NCBI RefSeq assembly: GCF_020085105.1
Contig: NC_058062.1
Location: 6,551,945-6,615,944 of the forward strand
Direction: 5' to 3'
Origin: Siniperca chuatsi
Taxonomy: Eukaryota; Chordata; Actinopteri; Centrarchiformes; Sinipercidae
Length of the DNA: 64,000 nt
The translations under genes and the position numbers were made by a program. The notes under the pieces are model-generated. The model was given only the letters and a program-made list of their open reading frames with translations, had not been told where the DNA came from and did no database searches. This document shows, in pieces, positions 1 through 10,833 of this stretch. Numbering within the stretch: position 1 is the first letter of the stretch; each line of letters begins with the position of its first letter.

Positions 1-387
1 CTGTATTCAATCTGAACTTAAGTTCTGGTCAAACTGATTCTCAATTAATTGCTATAATCTCTCTTGGTAAACCCCAAAATTATTTTCCTGTTCGTCCTGT
101 CACTTCATCTCGGTAGACTGTAATAAAAAGCATGCATGAATGAAGGCAGATGTAAATGGAACTAAATGATGTGTGCTGTTAGGTTTTTATTAAAGCCAAA
201 CATATAGATGGGTGACAAATTAAAAAGGAAAAACCAACATGAAGTGTCTTAGTATGGAGTCAGGCCACCATGAGCCTCCTGAACAGCTTCAGTGCTTCTT
301 GCCAAGTCTGTGGAACTCTACTGAAAGGGATGAACACCAGTCCTCCACAAGATATTCCCTCATTTATATATACAACCTTTGTTTAAT
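1..387. other. Non-coding sequence, no gene seen
   Basis: AT-rich sequence with stops in all frames and no splice-flanked coding block. If the CpG-rich block at about 3.3-3.65 kb is a minus-strand first exon, this stretch would be intron of that gene. That is inference only. Confidence 0.4.
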
Positions 388-470
388 CAGGTAATCTCAT
401 TGAGATCAAGACTTCTTTTGCAAGAGAGACATGAGTGCAGCAGATAGAAAGAAAAACAAACATAGCCAGA
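388..470. repeat. Probable dispersed teleost repeat fragment
   Basis: The segment around 395-440 (TCATTGAGATCAAGACTTC, then a run reading roughly CTTTTGCAAGAGAGAC) resembles a repeat I have seen in many fish loci. I recognise it from memory only. The class is unknown and the boundaries are approximate. Confidence 0.3.
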
Positions 471-544
471 TATAACAAAAGGATATATAACATCAGAGAC
501 AGTCACAGACATCCCTAAATAGATTTGAAAATGAAAGTTTATAT

Positions 545-700
545 TACATCAATGTTGTCTTGTGGTGATGGGGAGCATTGTCTTACACGTTAGTCCAAAA
601 TCTTCCATAGGTGTGAAACTGGGTTAAGATCTGGTGACCAAACCATTCATTGAGCCCGGGTGCACGGAATCATCTGCATTTGATATGTTTCTCCACTCTT
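545..700 (-). pseudogene. Tc1/mariner-like transposase relic
   Basis: Read on the minus strand, bases about 593-637 give SPDLNPVSHLWKILD followed by a stop. This matches the diagnostic C-terminal motif of Tc1-family transposases (SPDLNPIEHLW...). Further on in the same frame the reading continues in a way typical of these transposases (RVRQ...) but past the stop codon. No full ORF, catalytic DDE context or terminal inverted repeats are visible, so this is a decayed fragment. Confidence 0.6.
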
Positions 701-3269
701 TTATTCAGGTTTTTCCTTTAATTTGTCCCCCATCTGTACATGAACCTATGTTCTACAGAAAGTGAAAGCCATTTATGTAGAATTTGTCAATCCACACAGA
801 CACACCTGTCTTCCTGTGCATGTTGACTCTGATCCTTTCTGAGAATTGGACAGCAGCTCTGAGAGCATTAAGACCACAGGGGGAGGGCGAGCTCTGCACT
901 GACAGAGAAACTCAACTCACATGGCTGTCTTAGACACAAAGCCTAATAGATTATCCTGCGTCTGGATGACAGAGGAATATAAATTGCATGAGAAACCACT
1001 GCCTGAACATGACTTAACATGCAATCAGCTGGTTCCAATCTCTCTTAAGTACATGCATGTTTAAAATAAATGTTTATGGGGTTGAAAGTGTATACAACAG
1101 CCAACTAAAGATATAATTTAATTCACCATTCAAAATTACTAAAAACTAATCAAAACTGCTAAATTCACTGCTGAAAACTATAAAATAAAAAAACACGTGT
1201 AAATAAACAAAACACAAAGTGTGGTTATGTAACCCATATTGAGCAAAATCCTTCTACCCGTTTATCATTATCATTGATGAGTCATTTCAGAGTTTCACTC
1301 ACAGCGAAATAATACAGTCCTTTGATGTGGGAATCAAGTAGAGCGTAGACTTCTCAATATCACTGGTAATTAGTCAACACAATCACCTTGTCAGATTGGG
1401 AGGTTAAACCTATTGGAATGATGATCATACGTGACTGCCTTTTTTAGTTTGGATAGCTTTCAAAAGATGAACTTTCCACCCTGATGCAAAAAAGAGAAAA
1501 GTGCATAAATGAATGTCTGTCTGACAGCCCATTTAAGTAATCCAAAGCATTACTAATGCTCAACGAAACTTGCCCAGAAATAAAAGTTTATTCAACAATA
1601 ATATAGCCTTCCTCAATCATGCTTGAGACATGATGAGAAACCAAAACTCATTTCACATAGGGTAAGCCACAAAGCCAGTCATATACCGGATAGATGCTAC
1701 AGTGGTTTAAGATTTGAATGACAGGATGGGAGCTTTACTGCAATGGCACTATACAACACTTAACCAACAGCATTAAATGGTGCAAGTGTTCGCAAGTGCT
1801 TGGCTTGTGACAGTAACGCAGATGAGACCTCTGAAGCAGTCAAAATATGTCACATTTACCTCTTATTATGCAGCAGTGCTCCTCAAAATCCATGCTCCCT
1901 TCCAAGTCTAGACTTTAATGAGCTTTCCCTTTTGCAGCTTGTAGAGGACCGTGTGAGGGTTCACATTCCTCACTCTGTCCAAACTCATAAGACCTTAACC
2001 AGCTCACTGTGTGGTGCACTGCAGGGGTGCTCCATGCCGCTGTAGGTATTTGGCCCTAAAGCCCATAATCGGGTCACAGAGCAGTGCCTAGTATTTTTGG
2101 TCTGGTATAAATCATCTGAGGTATCACAGAAAAGTATTATCTCAGCCATACCAAGTTCCTTTATTCTCATCACTGCACAGAGAGACACTGTCAAGCCTGA
2201 CAGCAGTCCACTGATGTTTACTACTGGGGTATCTCTATTCTAAATAGAGAAAGACAACATGGAAACGATCAACATGGTTCTTTTTAAAATCCGAGTTTGA
2301 CTGTAAAAAAATAAATAAATACCGGCACATAATTGAAATACAAACGGAAGGATTGAGTCAAACAAGCTTACGATTTCTAGCAAACGAGGTTACAAAGTAC
2401 GAAACCAATATCATACATAATTTTGGGAAATATGACGAGATATAGTGCAGTAGTTACTTTCTGGTTTTATAGAGCTACATCTTGCTGAGGGCACTCTTTT
2501 CACCTACAAGACTTGGAGTTAACGTTGCAGTGTGTATGAAGCAAAGAAAGAGTTAAAACAAAAAGGCAACATTGTACACCGAACAGCAGTAACACTGTGC
2601 AGGCCTGGCCAACTTAGGCTACTTAGCTAGCTAGCAGTACTCCATAGGTATTAACCTGCACACACATGACAAGCTAACTTGGCTACATTAGCTCAAGGTG
2701 CAGCCATTAGATATTTTAGTGTAGTTAATGTTACTCAGCCTCAAGAACAATCTTATTACCTTGCACATGCTATATCATCTAAAGGCTAGTGTTTGCTGAC
2801 ATGCATTAGATAACAGCCCATAAAGTACTTTCACTTTTTTTAACCCAAACCCGCCCAGATTGGGGCTAGTTAGCTTAAAGCTAGCATCAACGTCAGATGT
2901 TTAGCATTAACGTTACACTTAATTTCGATACTGCACTCTGACGGGGAAAGTGTGACAGTTATAGGACCCACATGAAGCTAGATGAAAAGCCGATGTCATG
3001 CTTTGTTATCAACGTATCTTTCTTGTCGTGCAAGATGAAAAGCGCCGCTTTCCTAACAAAACCCCGACTGCTGTACTGACAAACCCACTCAACTCGACAC
3101 TGTCACAAAGTCAGTGCTAGCTGAGCTCATGAGCAATTCTCACTGTAGCTCCGCCACCGGCTACCGGCGACCTGCGTGTGCTTTTCCCAGCGGTTGCCAT
3201 GCTTGTCATACATGTTAGTGCATAAAATTAAGTTATAAAGCAACATTCTGTTGTCGGTTTGCTGGCTTA
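701..3269. other. Non-coding sequence
   Basis: No coding exon can be supported. The segment 2610-2900 holds many GCTAGC/TTAGCT words, common in fish intergenic DNA. A possible minus-strand donor (AAG followed by GTAATA) lies near 2751-2757 but has no partner I can identify. Confidence 0.4.
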
Positions 3270-3660
3270 CCTCCGTCGAGATCGACCTCCCTCTTGCGTT
3301 CGTGCAATCAGAGTTGCACAGATTCAGGGATGCACGCGCACTTATCTCACTCGCTCTCCCTCTACATTCGCGGATGTGCATTTAGAAAGGGTGCCAATGA
3401 TCTTTTTGTGCAAAATGTTTGAGTTTATATGTCGATATGCGTTATGGGCTGCGGAGATACCTGCGCACCGGTGTCTTCAGCCCCGCTACGTGGCCCGGCC
3501 AAGCTCTCGCGCGTACCACCGCCGTCCCGCGCACATCCCAGGCTTTCAGGCCGCCGTCTGGGCAGGCGCGCGGTAGCGTGTCTGGGTCTGGATTCTTTTC
3601 GTCTCCCCTCCAAACCGGACAGGGCACAGCACGCGCGCACACGCGCTGAGCTGATATCCT
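3270..3660 (-). promoter_or_regulatory. CpG-rich block, candidate promoter/first exon of a minus-strand gene
   Basis: The segment at 3420-3650 is rich in CpG, in contrast to its AT-rich surroundings. On the minus strand a strong donor (GACGGAG followed by GTAAGC) falls at about 3269-3270. A transcript starting in the CpG block could therefore have a non-coding first exon ending there and continue left out of the window. In mammals ZNF652 lies just downstream of PHB1 on the same strand, which would fit this position and orientation. That gene name is a synteny guess, since no coding sequence is seen. Overlapping short ORFs here are by-products of high GC. Confidence 0.35.
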
Positions 3661-4900
3661 TGATTGATGAAATAATAATGAGAAAAACCTGAGGTCCGTT
3701 TTATCCTCTCAAAAGAAAATTCCTAAAAGAGTAATGAATGTATCCAATTTTACCACAAACTCTCTTTAATATTATACCTCTTTAATTGTTATATTTTAAA
3801 ATTAAGTTGTTTGGTCTGGACACACAAGGGGTCCCAGTAAATTATTGTTTCCTATTTATTTCTATAGAACCTCCCAGGAAATTGACACAATTCCATATTT
3901 CAGAGATATTTTCCTAAATGATAAATAACATCCACGACAATGCATAAAGTAAGGGTTTAAAAATGGATGAAAATCTAAAATCTATTATTAATCTCAACCA
4001 TGCCTTCTTCTAAAATTAATTTAAATTATGATTTCATCTTGAACTATAGTTCAGAAAATATTTAAAAGAACCCCATCATTAGTTGCATAGAAGTTTTAAT
4101 TCCTTCCCATAATATCCATTGTTTTCAATAACTTAACTTTTCCCTGTCATCAAAACTACAAATGAGATAAACGTTAAATAATGGTGCAATTGTTGAGGAA
4201 GCAACAATGAACAGTGCAACTGACTGCTCATCTTCTACATTATATTTTCAAAAAGGGGAGTAATTATGATGCACCCTCCTGTGGTGACGATTATGATTAC
4301 ACTTAATAGAAAATACTGTATATTTACCTCTGAGGCATTGAACAAGCCCGACCATTGGGAGGTAGAAAGACAATTTTATTGTTAAGTTGGGCCATTTCTG
4401 AAACATGGGGCTCACACTTTCTCCACACAAACTAAAGACACAGCGACAACTGTACAGAATGAAGGATCATCCTCTACTATCTGACAGGCACATTCCAATT
4501 GATTGGGGGTGGCAATATTCATCCAAAGGAGAGCCTTTCATTACAGATTTTAATATATGTAGTTACACAATTTGATGATGCTTTCCAGCACAACAATAAC
4601 AGAGTAATATATCTTTTACAGGAATCAAACGGTTTCCCCTTGATGTTAAAATCACTCTGTTGCTTTCCACACATGCAGTGCTCTGAATCTGAAACAATGT
4701 AGCAAAGACAAATCTTAAGAGAATTTACTTCATTGTCAATTCTTTTCAAAACAAGGTACTTTTATATATGTTACCCTCCACTTCCTCACACATGGGTGGA
4801 CTTCAATAATGTATCCATCACAGATCTCTCACTTTGTCTCCCACCATGCTGCTATCAGCAGAGCCCAGTCCAGAGTTGGCTAGAGAAAGAGTGGGAGGAA
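3661..4900. other. Intergenic, no gene seen
   Basis: AT-rich spacer between the CpG block and the 3' end of phb. Short ORFs are present but none has splice context or recognisable protein similarity. Confidence 0.45.
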
Positions 4901-4921
4901 TGTGTGAGAAGTTGGGAGTCC

Positions 4922-4927
4922 TTTATT
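4922..4927 (-). terminator. phb: Poly(A) signal of phb
   Basis: AATAAA on the minus strand, about 80 bases past the phb stop codon, in the expected place to end a short 3' UTR. Confidence 0.6.
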
Positions 4928-5005
4928 GAATCCTCCAACCACCCCTTCCACGGCCCTTGTAACCGCTGGTGACAGCAAGTGTGGTAGACATGAGATGAGA
5001 TGTTT

Positions 5006-7552
5006 TCACTGGGGCAACTGGAGCAATGTGCCCTGTCCTGAGGGCAGGTAAGTGACATTGCGAGAGCGGGAGAGCTGGAAAGCGATGTCCTCAGCTGCCT
5101 CCAGCTTACGTAGCTCTACCAGACCATCACCAGCCTCCATCAGGGAGTTGGCAATGAGCAAGGCAGCCTGGGAATCTCCCTCTGCTGAGATTATGGCAGC
5201 CTGCTTCTGTTGTTCTGCCTAAAAAGGATAAAAAGACTTTGTGAGTTGCCTTAATTCACAATTACTGTAATTAAACCTTCCAACTCTTCCCCCCATAGAG
5301 ACTGCATAAAGTTTCTGAAGTAGTATAGGGATGACTGTGTGTTGAAAATAATACCTTTTCTACAACAAAACGGGCCCTCTCAGCCTCCTGCTGGGCCACC
5401 TGCTTCATCTCAACAGCCTCTGTGAATTCCTTGCCAAAGGTCAAGTGTGTCTGCAAGAAGACAAGACAATTGTTTCTCCAAGTTAAAACCCAACTGCAAA
5501 GATAACATGAACATTGTTGAAAAATTTGCCAGCAGCTTCATACCAGTGAGACGTCATCCAAGATGAGGCCAAAGGTGGAGGCTCTTTCTGTAAGGTCCTC
5601 ACTAACCTGCCGAGACACAAGCTCTCTCTGGGTGATGAGCTCACCAGCATCAAACCGAGCCTATGAAAAAGAGACACACACAGTGGCTTATCAGTCAGTT
5701 TGTCAACTCACTCACAACAAAAGGCTCTTCTTGTCTGATACTCACCACTACAGCCTTCAAGACCTCTGTGGTGATGGATGGCAGCACCCTCTCATCATAG
5801 TCCTCACCAATACTGGTGAAGATGCGTGGCAGCTGGTTGGTCACCGGCCGGAAGAGGATACGCAATGTGATGTTTACATTCTGCAGATCTGGGGGGGGGG
5901 TTAAAATGTAACTATTATTGCACATATTGTTAGGTGTGGAGGAAGATAGTTGCACACTTGTACTCATGATGCAAAAAATGTTTTAATAATTAAGATAAGA
6001 CACAGGTGTGCTCTATCATGTGTCTTATCTTCTATTTAATGTCTGTTGAGCTGGTTTGTCCTTCAATACCTTGACAAAGACTTATGTCAAAATGTTGGGT
6101 TTTTTTGCATCGTGGCTACAAGTGTGCGACTATCTGTCTCCACACCTGTACATTAGGATGTTAGCCATGCCAGTTTTCTCCTCTAAAATATAGCATTTCC
6201 AAGAGGCTAGCTGCACCCTCAGAGAACCCATACAGTCAACTGAGTTTTAAGAGACACAGACTGTGTATGAGCAAAAGTGTGGACAGCATTACAGCAGTTC
6301 AGTAGATAATTGATGTACCTTTGCTGCCTGTGATGACAGGCACGTTGCGTGGACGGGAACGGCAATCAAAGATGACAGGTTTCTGAACCCAGGGAATGAG
6401 GAAGTGGGTTCCTTCACCAACAACAACATCTTGCACTCCTCTGAACCTGTCAAATATCACAGCTCGGTGCCCTGCATCAACTGTAGCAAGATGGATAGTT
6501 AGTCTTTCTGCCAAAAGGTTTGTGTATACAGCATAGATTTTTATAGGTTTATAGCTCTACAACTGTCAAATGCTTTGAGATTTTTTTTTTTTTTTTTTTT
6601 ACCCAAGTCAGTGTTTTCCTAACCTTTGACATATTGCTGAAGAGCTATACGGTGCTATACAGCTGCTATTGGGTTTACTACAGACATATTTTAGGAAACA
6701 TAGTCATCAATCTGACAACAGAAATTCAGTAGTAAGAAACACACTGCAAATACAAAAAACACAAGCAAAAAGAGAAATGCTGCAAATCATACACAAGACT
6801 GAGTTACAACACAATAGAGCTAGATGAATAAACTATGATGAACACGCTAGTAATTAGTAAGAGGTTAACGCCAAGTGTACAGTCAATATCTCAAATGATA
6901 TCAGAATAATGCAATCAGAATTTTAAAAGTTAAATGAACATAGTTGGCTCCATTGAAAACATCACTGGCGAATGGTCGAAGTTCGTTTCCCCCATAAACT
7001 TCTGCTGCGTTGTATTGGACTTGGGAGTATGTTTTTGATTTATTTATATATATTTGTGTGTGTGTATGTGCCTATGCGCTGTCAAAGTGGTGAAGATGTT
7101 TTCTTAATTTACTTGTGCTCTGTCTATTTGCACGTGTTTATTAAGTTGCAGTGCACTGAGCTCTCTCGAACACCGTATGAAATTGTGAATGTACCACTCT
7201 ATTGTGGAGATGTTGCAGTTAAGTGTGATGATGCAACACAGTGAATTTGTGTTAAAACTGCTGTAATAATCGCTCAATGAGTCAGTTAGTAGTCTTATCT
7301 GACACTTTATAATTGCTCAGACTTCTTGAATGAGTGCCGTGTTCACATCAAGGACATATGAATCACTTGTCAGTAAGGTAAAAACTAGGTGAATTGGCCC
7401 AGGTTGAATATGACCACCACTATCCTAAAGTTATGTATTGTTAGGTATCCAATTGACCAGCACCCACCATTGAAAAGCGCAGAGTTCACAACACCTCCAC
7501 CAATGGCGAGCGCCAGCCCCAACTTCCCAATAGACTCAAACAGCTTGGCCAT
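5006..7552 (-). CDS. phb: Prohibitin 1
   Basis: Complete coding region in six exons: 7552-7468, 6480-6319, 5888-5746, 5660-5544, 5450-5355 and 5218-5006 (TGA at 5008-5006). All junctions are GT-AG and phases join without a break, giving 271 residues against 272 in human PHB1. Prohibitin assembles with PHB2 into ring complexes in the mitochondrial inner membrane, where it stabilises respiratory-chain subunits and regulates m-AAA protease. Residues about 8-27 form the hydrophobic membrane anchor. The SPFH/PHB domain follows ([50 protein letters not shown]). An Ala/Glu/Lys-rich coiled coil runs from about 175 to 250, and the protein ends LLQLPQ. The start is the first ATG, giving [12 protein letters not shown], as in the family. 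The gene has its own promoter. No broken residues seen. Confidence 0.97.
5889..5900 (-). other. phb: Homopolymeric C tract at a phb splice acceptor
   Basis: The acceptor before the third coding exon consists of ten C in a row directly followed by AG (minus strand). It is usable as a pyrimidine tract but is pure C. Confidence 0.8.
6581..6600. repeat. Poly(T) run, 20 bases
   Basis: Uninterrupted T20 inside the phb intron between coding exons 1 and 2. No retroposed body is recognisable beside it. Confidence 0.9.
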
Positions 7553-8230
7553 GACAGCAATCTATTGGCAGTGAAAATAAGACAAGAGGTTGATACAATT
7601 AGAACACATCACCAGCATTACTCCTACACATTGTAAACCATTTGAGTGTTTGTGACAGCACTTAGAAAGCCAGCCTAAATCCCTTCCATCCAGTAAATAG
7701 TTGGCCTTGGGTTGAGAGATGCCAAGGCTTTGGGTGTTAGCTAACTTAGCTCACTAGCTAGCATTAGCTTATCAGCTAGCTATGAACTGAGAGTTGGTAA
7801 GCTAAGCCGACTAAACAGAGAGCTGTTGCTTAGAGTTTACTACATGTAAAATACTACATATAACGTTACATAATTTGAGATACATAAAAACGGCAATAAA
7901 GCTTAAGTCAGCCAAGTACAAATGGTACGCCAGGTGACTGTACGCATGTTATCTCTCGCTTACGGACATGCAGAGTGGTTGCTCATGTTCGCCTTACTCA
8001 ACACTTATGATATAACGTCATTTATAGATAACATTAAAAACATGTCCAGTTCGCTTTGTAATTATTGCTATACAATTATGTATTTTCAGTGTCACGAAAG
8101 CACTGCATGTCATAACTCACCTCAGCTTCGCTCAGACGTCTATGACCTCCACCGGACACGACGTGCAACACATGAAATATCTGCGCCACAGCGCCTGCGC
8201 ACTGCACGGAGCAACGTAGCCTCTGATTGG
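7553..8230 (-). promoter_or_regulatory. phb: phb 5' UTR, first intron and promoter
   Basis: The coding exon extends upstream to 7561, where a clean acceptor (CCAATAG before ATTGC) starts it. A matching minus-strand donor (GCTGAG then GTGAGT) lies at 8120-8121, so a non-coding exon 1 begins somewhere between about 8125 and 8190. Upstream of it are GCGCCTGCGC at 8191-8200, an NRF1-type site, and ATTGG at 8226-8230, a CCAAT box in the phb orientation. No TATA box is seen, as is usual for housekeeping mitochondrial genes. The intron 7562-8120 carries GCTAGC-rich sequence and no other gene. Confidence 0.6.
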
Positions 8231-8241
8231 ACAAAAGACAG

Positions 8242-8242
<1 letters not shown>

Positions 8243-8272
<30 letters not shown>
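8243..8272. repeat. (TTC)n microsatellite
   Basis: About ten TTC units just upstream of the phb promoter. ORFs across it are poly-Leu or poly-Glu artefacts. Confidence 0.9.
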
Positions 8273-8599
8273 TGATTTTACAAAACAACGTTGACTTGAC
8301 TTTACCCAAAAACTAACAAACGACGGGGAAAAAAACTTTATAAAGAATTTATATTCTAGATATTAAACCTGTTTCTTATATATTTGAATAAAGCCCTTTG
8401 AACCTGTAACTGTTTACAGTAGGTAGTTTAATCAAATGGTTCCCAAAGGGTCGAAACAAAATCTGAGGTGTTGTGAGATGATTAATGGGGTAGGAAAGAA
8501 GAAAAAACGAAGCTACAGGCCAGCTTGGTGACTTGTAAACTGTAGGAAAGAGGACTGATGTATTCCAAGAGCTTGTTTATTCGTTCAGTAGGCCTAATG
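8273..8599. other. Intergenic spacer
   Basis: Nothing recognisable apart from a local duplication of GGCCTAATGT near 8594 and 8612 at the edge of the following retroelement. Confidence 0.4.
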
Positions 8600-9583
8600 T
8601 AGATGATGTATGGCCTAATGTTGTAGAGGATTACAAGTACCTACGAGTACACATGGACAATAAACTGGACTGGGCTAAGAACACTCAAGCTCTGTACAGG
8701 AAGGGCCAGAGACGCCTCTATTTCCTGAGGAGGCTGAGGTCCTTCAACATCTGCCGGACAATGCTGAAGATGTTTTATGAGTCTGTGGTGGCCAGTGCTA
8801 TCCTATAGGCTGTTGCATGCTGGGGCAGCAGGCTGAGGGTAGCGGAGGCTAACAGACTCAATAAACTGATCCGTAAGGCCAGTGACATTGTGGGGGTGGA
8901 GCTGGACTCTCTGTCGGTGGTGTCAGAGAGGAGCACGCTGGCCAAACTACATGCCATCTTGGACACTGTCTCCTGCCCACTCCATGACGTGCTGGTCAAA
9001 CAAAGGAGCACCTTCAGCGGAAGACTCACCCCCCAAAAAGCACCACAGAGCGCCACAGGAAGTCATTCCTGCCTGTGGCCATCAAACTCTTTAACTCCTC
9101 CCTCTAAGTCTATATGACCCTAAGTCATTAAACTGGACATTGATCATTACATCTCTGCAATACTTGAAATAATTGTGCAATATCCTGTGTTAATACTCCT
9201 GGGCAATATTCTAGTTTTTCCTATTTATTGATATTGATATTTATTAATACCTCTATTACTGCTGTGCAATGTCTACCGTCTCATAATAATCTTAATAGGC
9301 TACACTTAACTTGACAGTACATGCACTACTACTTATTACTTATGTTATTACATTGTATTATTATACCGTATTATCATTATCAACCTGTAAACCCACTTTG
9401 TACTTCACACTTATTTTATTTTATACTTATACCCTCCTGGTACTTAATTCATTTTCTGCCCTGTATTATAGTGTATTGTATTATATTTTTTGCTAGTACT
9501 TCCTGTGTGCACTGACGTAAAGGTGAGCTGCTGTAACAAAGAGTTTCCCTTCGGGGATCAATAAAGTATTTCTGATTCTGATA
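8600..9583 (+). pseudogene. 5'-truncated non-LTR retrotransposon (L2/CR1/Rex-like), 3' end
   Basis: From about 8620 the plus strand encodes the C-terminal part of a LINE reverse-transcriptase ORF: DYKYLRVHMDNKLDW, RRLYFLRRLRSFNICRTML, YESVVASAIL, then ELDSLSVVSERSTLAKLHA. It contains an in-frame stop where the family has Tyr (near 8809) and a frameshift near 9035-9060, after which the usual end (RHRKSFLPVAIKLFNSS) is readable in another frame. An AT-rich 3' UTR follows, ending in TTCGGGGATCAATAAAGTAT and a short TTCTGAT tail at 9570-9582, typical of L2-type fish LINEs. The clade assignment is by eye. The element is inactive. Confidence 0.8.
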
Positions 9584-9664
9584 ATAGACAGAGCAGCGGG
9601 GAAACCAGCCGGGGCACCTGTACTCAGACACGCACACGCGCGCACACTGTGCTGTGACGTATGT

Positions 9665-9670
9665 TATAAA
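9665..9670 (+). promoter_or_regulatory. TATA-like box upstream of the DTX3L-like gene
   Basis: TATAAA followed by GG, upstream of a CpG-bearing segment (9685-9705) and of the ISRE. If used, transcription would start near 9695 and the ISRE would lie just inside the transcript. The true start site is not known from sequence. Confidence 0.35.
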
Positions 9671-9727
9671 GGTGACGGCACTTGGTCGCCCCCTCGCGCG
9701 GACCTGACAAATTACACAATAGTTTGT

Positions 9728-9740
9728 AGTTTCACTTTTC
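9728..9740 (-). promoter_or_regulatory. Interferon-stimulated response element (ISRE)
   Basis: On the minus strand the 13 bases read GAAAAGTGAAACT, an exact match to the ISRE consensus GRAAASTGAAACY bound by ISGF3 and IRFs. The site works in either orientation. A weaker IRF half-site (AAGTGAAA, minus strand) lies at 9935-9942. Both are about 0.9-1.1 kb upstream of the first coding exon of the DTX3L-like gene, where its promoter and untranslated first exon should be. Confidence 0.6.
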
Positions 9741-10833
9741 CTCCATGGCTTGAAAAGGGTGACGGTCTTTGAAAGAGTATAGCGAGAAAACGCTGCGAAA
9801 CCTTTGTAAGGTCAGTAATCATTACGAATCTTAAAGATATCCAAGATATTTTGAGACAGACAGTAACAGCGTCGCGCGTAAACAGAAGATCCGTCGATAG
9901 GGCGCCCTGCAGACTGTTTAGATTTGTCCGATTTTTTCACTTCCTTGACACTCAGCTCTGCAATGTGGCTTTCCTTCTCGCTTCTACATGTATTTTTTTG
10001 ACATCCTGTAGCGATGAACACTCAACATTTTGCGCATATCTTGCAGGATGGCTGCAAATTAGACCAGAAGAGTTTAGAATGCAACATAATCGATAGTAAC
10101 TTTACATTTACAAATATCTATTGTGTGTGCGAAAAGCAACATCTAGGCTAGCTAAACAAATGCTGTTTTTGGGGCAGTTTATTCTTTCTCAGTTGTCAAC
10201 CTGATCTCGGCAAACTAGGAAGAGGGGGCGTTAACTTCATCATCTGTCACAATCTGCACATATTATTTACACTTTTAACATTGATAGCTGTATTGCACGA
10301 GGGGATGTGAACGAAAAGAGGGCAACACGTTTTCTTTAACAATACAGAGCAAATCTCTCAATAGTTATGGCTTTAAGATAATCAAATATCAGTCGCCATA
10401 TAGCCTGTCATTATCTCAGTCTGTCAGTGTTTGAAATGTAAAGGACCAGTTTTAGAGGAATTGGAGAAGACATTAATAAATTTAAGAATGACAGTAATTT
10501 GCTCAGAATTTCAACAAAAAACTCTCATTGGTGATGGCACCTGAAATGGAAGTTTTTGAGTTAAGTTGATGTAGTGTCCTAGTAACCCCCAATAGAGGGT
10601 GTTATATAATCAAATATGTCTCCCTTTGTATTTGCAAGGGTGGGGTTTGAATGGTTGCCTGCTACTTTAACATTAAAAGCTTCATGAAGAGCTGTTGTGT
10701 TTTGGCTTTTTGTCATCATCCTGTTGCTGTTCACGCTCACCAATTGTGTAGAGTCATGACATTTCTGTGTGGCTGTCTTGCAGTTATTCTTAAGGGTTTT
10801 TCTTCACAGCAATGATTGTGTTTCTCCCAGCAG
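9741..10833 (+). other. 5' untranslated/intronic region of the DTX3L-like gene
   Basis: A donor-like site (TTTGTAAG then GTCAGT) at about 9809-9810 could end a non-coding first exon. The acceptor before the first coding exon is TTTCTCCCAG|CAG|ATG at 10821-10836, a tandem NAGNAG acceptor immediately before the start codon. No protein-coding exon is seen between. Confidence 0.4.

Noticed and set aside
6833..6880. C-box-like ATGATGA in phb intron, considered as a snoRNA
   Set aside because: It is on the strand opposite to phb transcription, and no paired D box or terminal stem was found.
8882..9117. Two overlapping 70-75 codon ORFs
   Set aside because: Broken pieces of the retrotransposon reverse-transcriptase ORF in different frames, not host genes.
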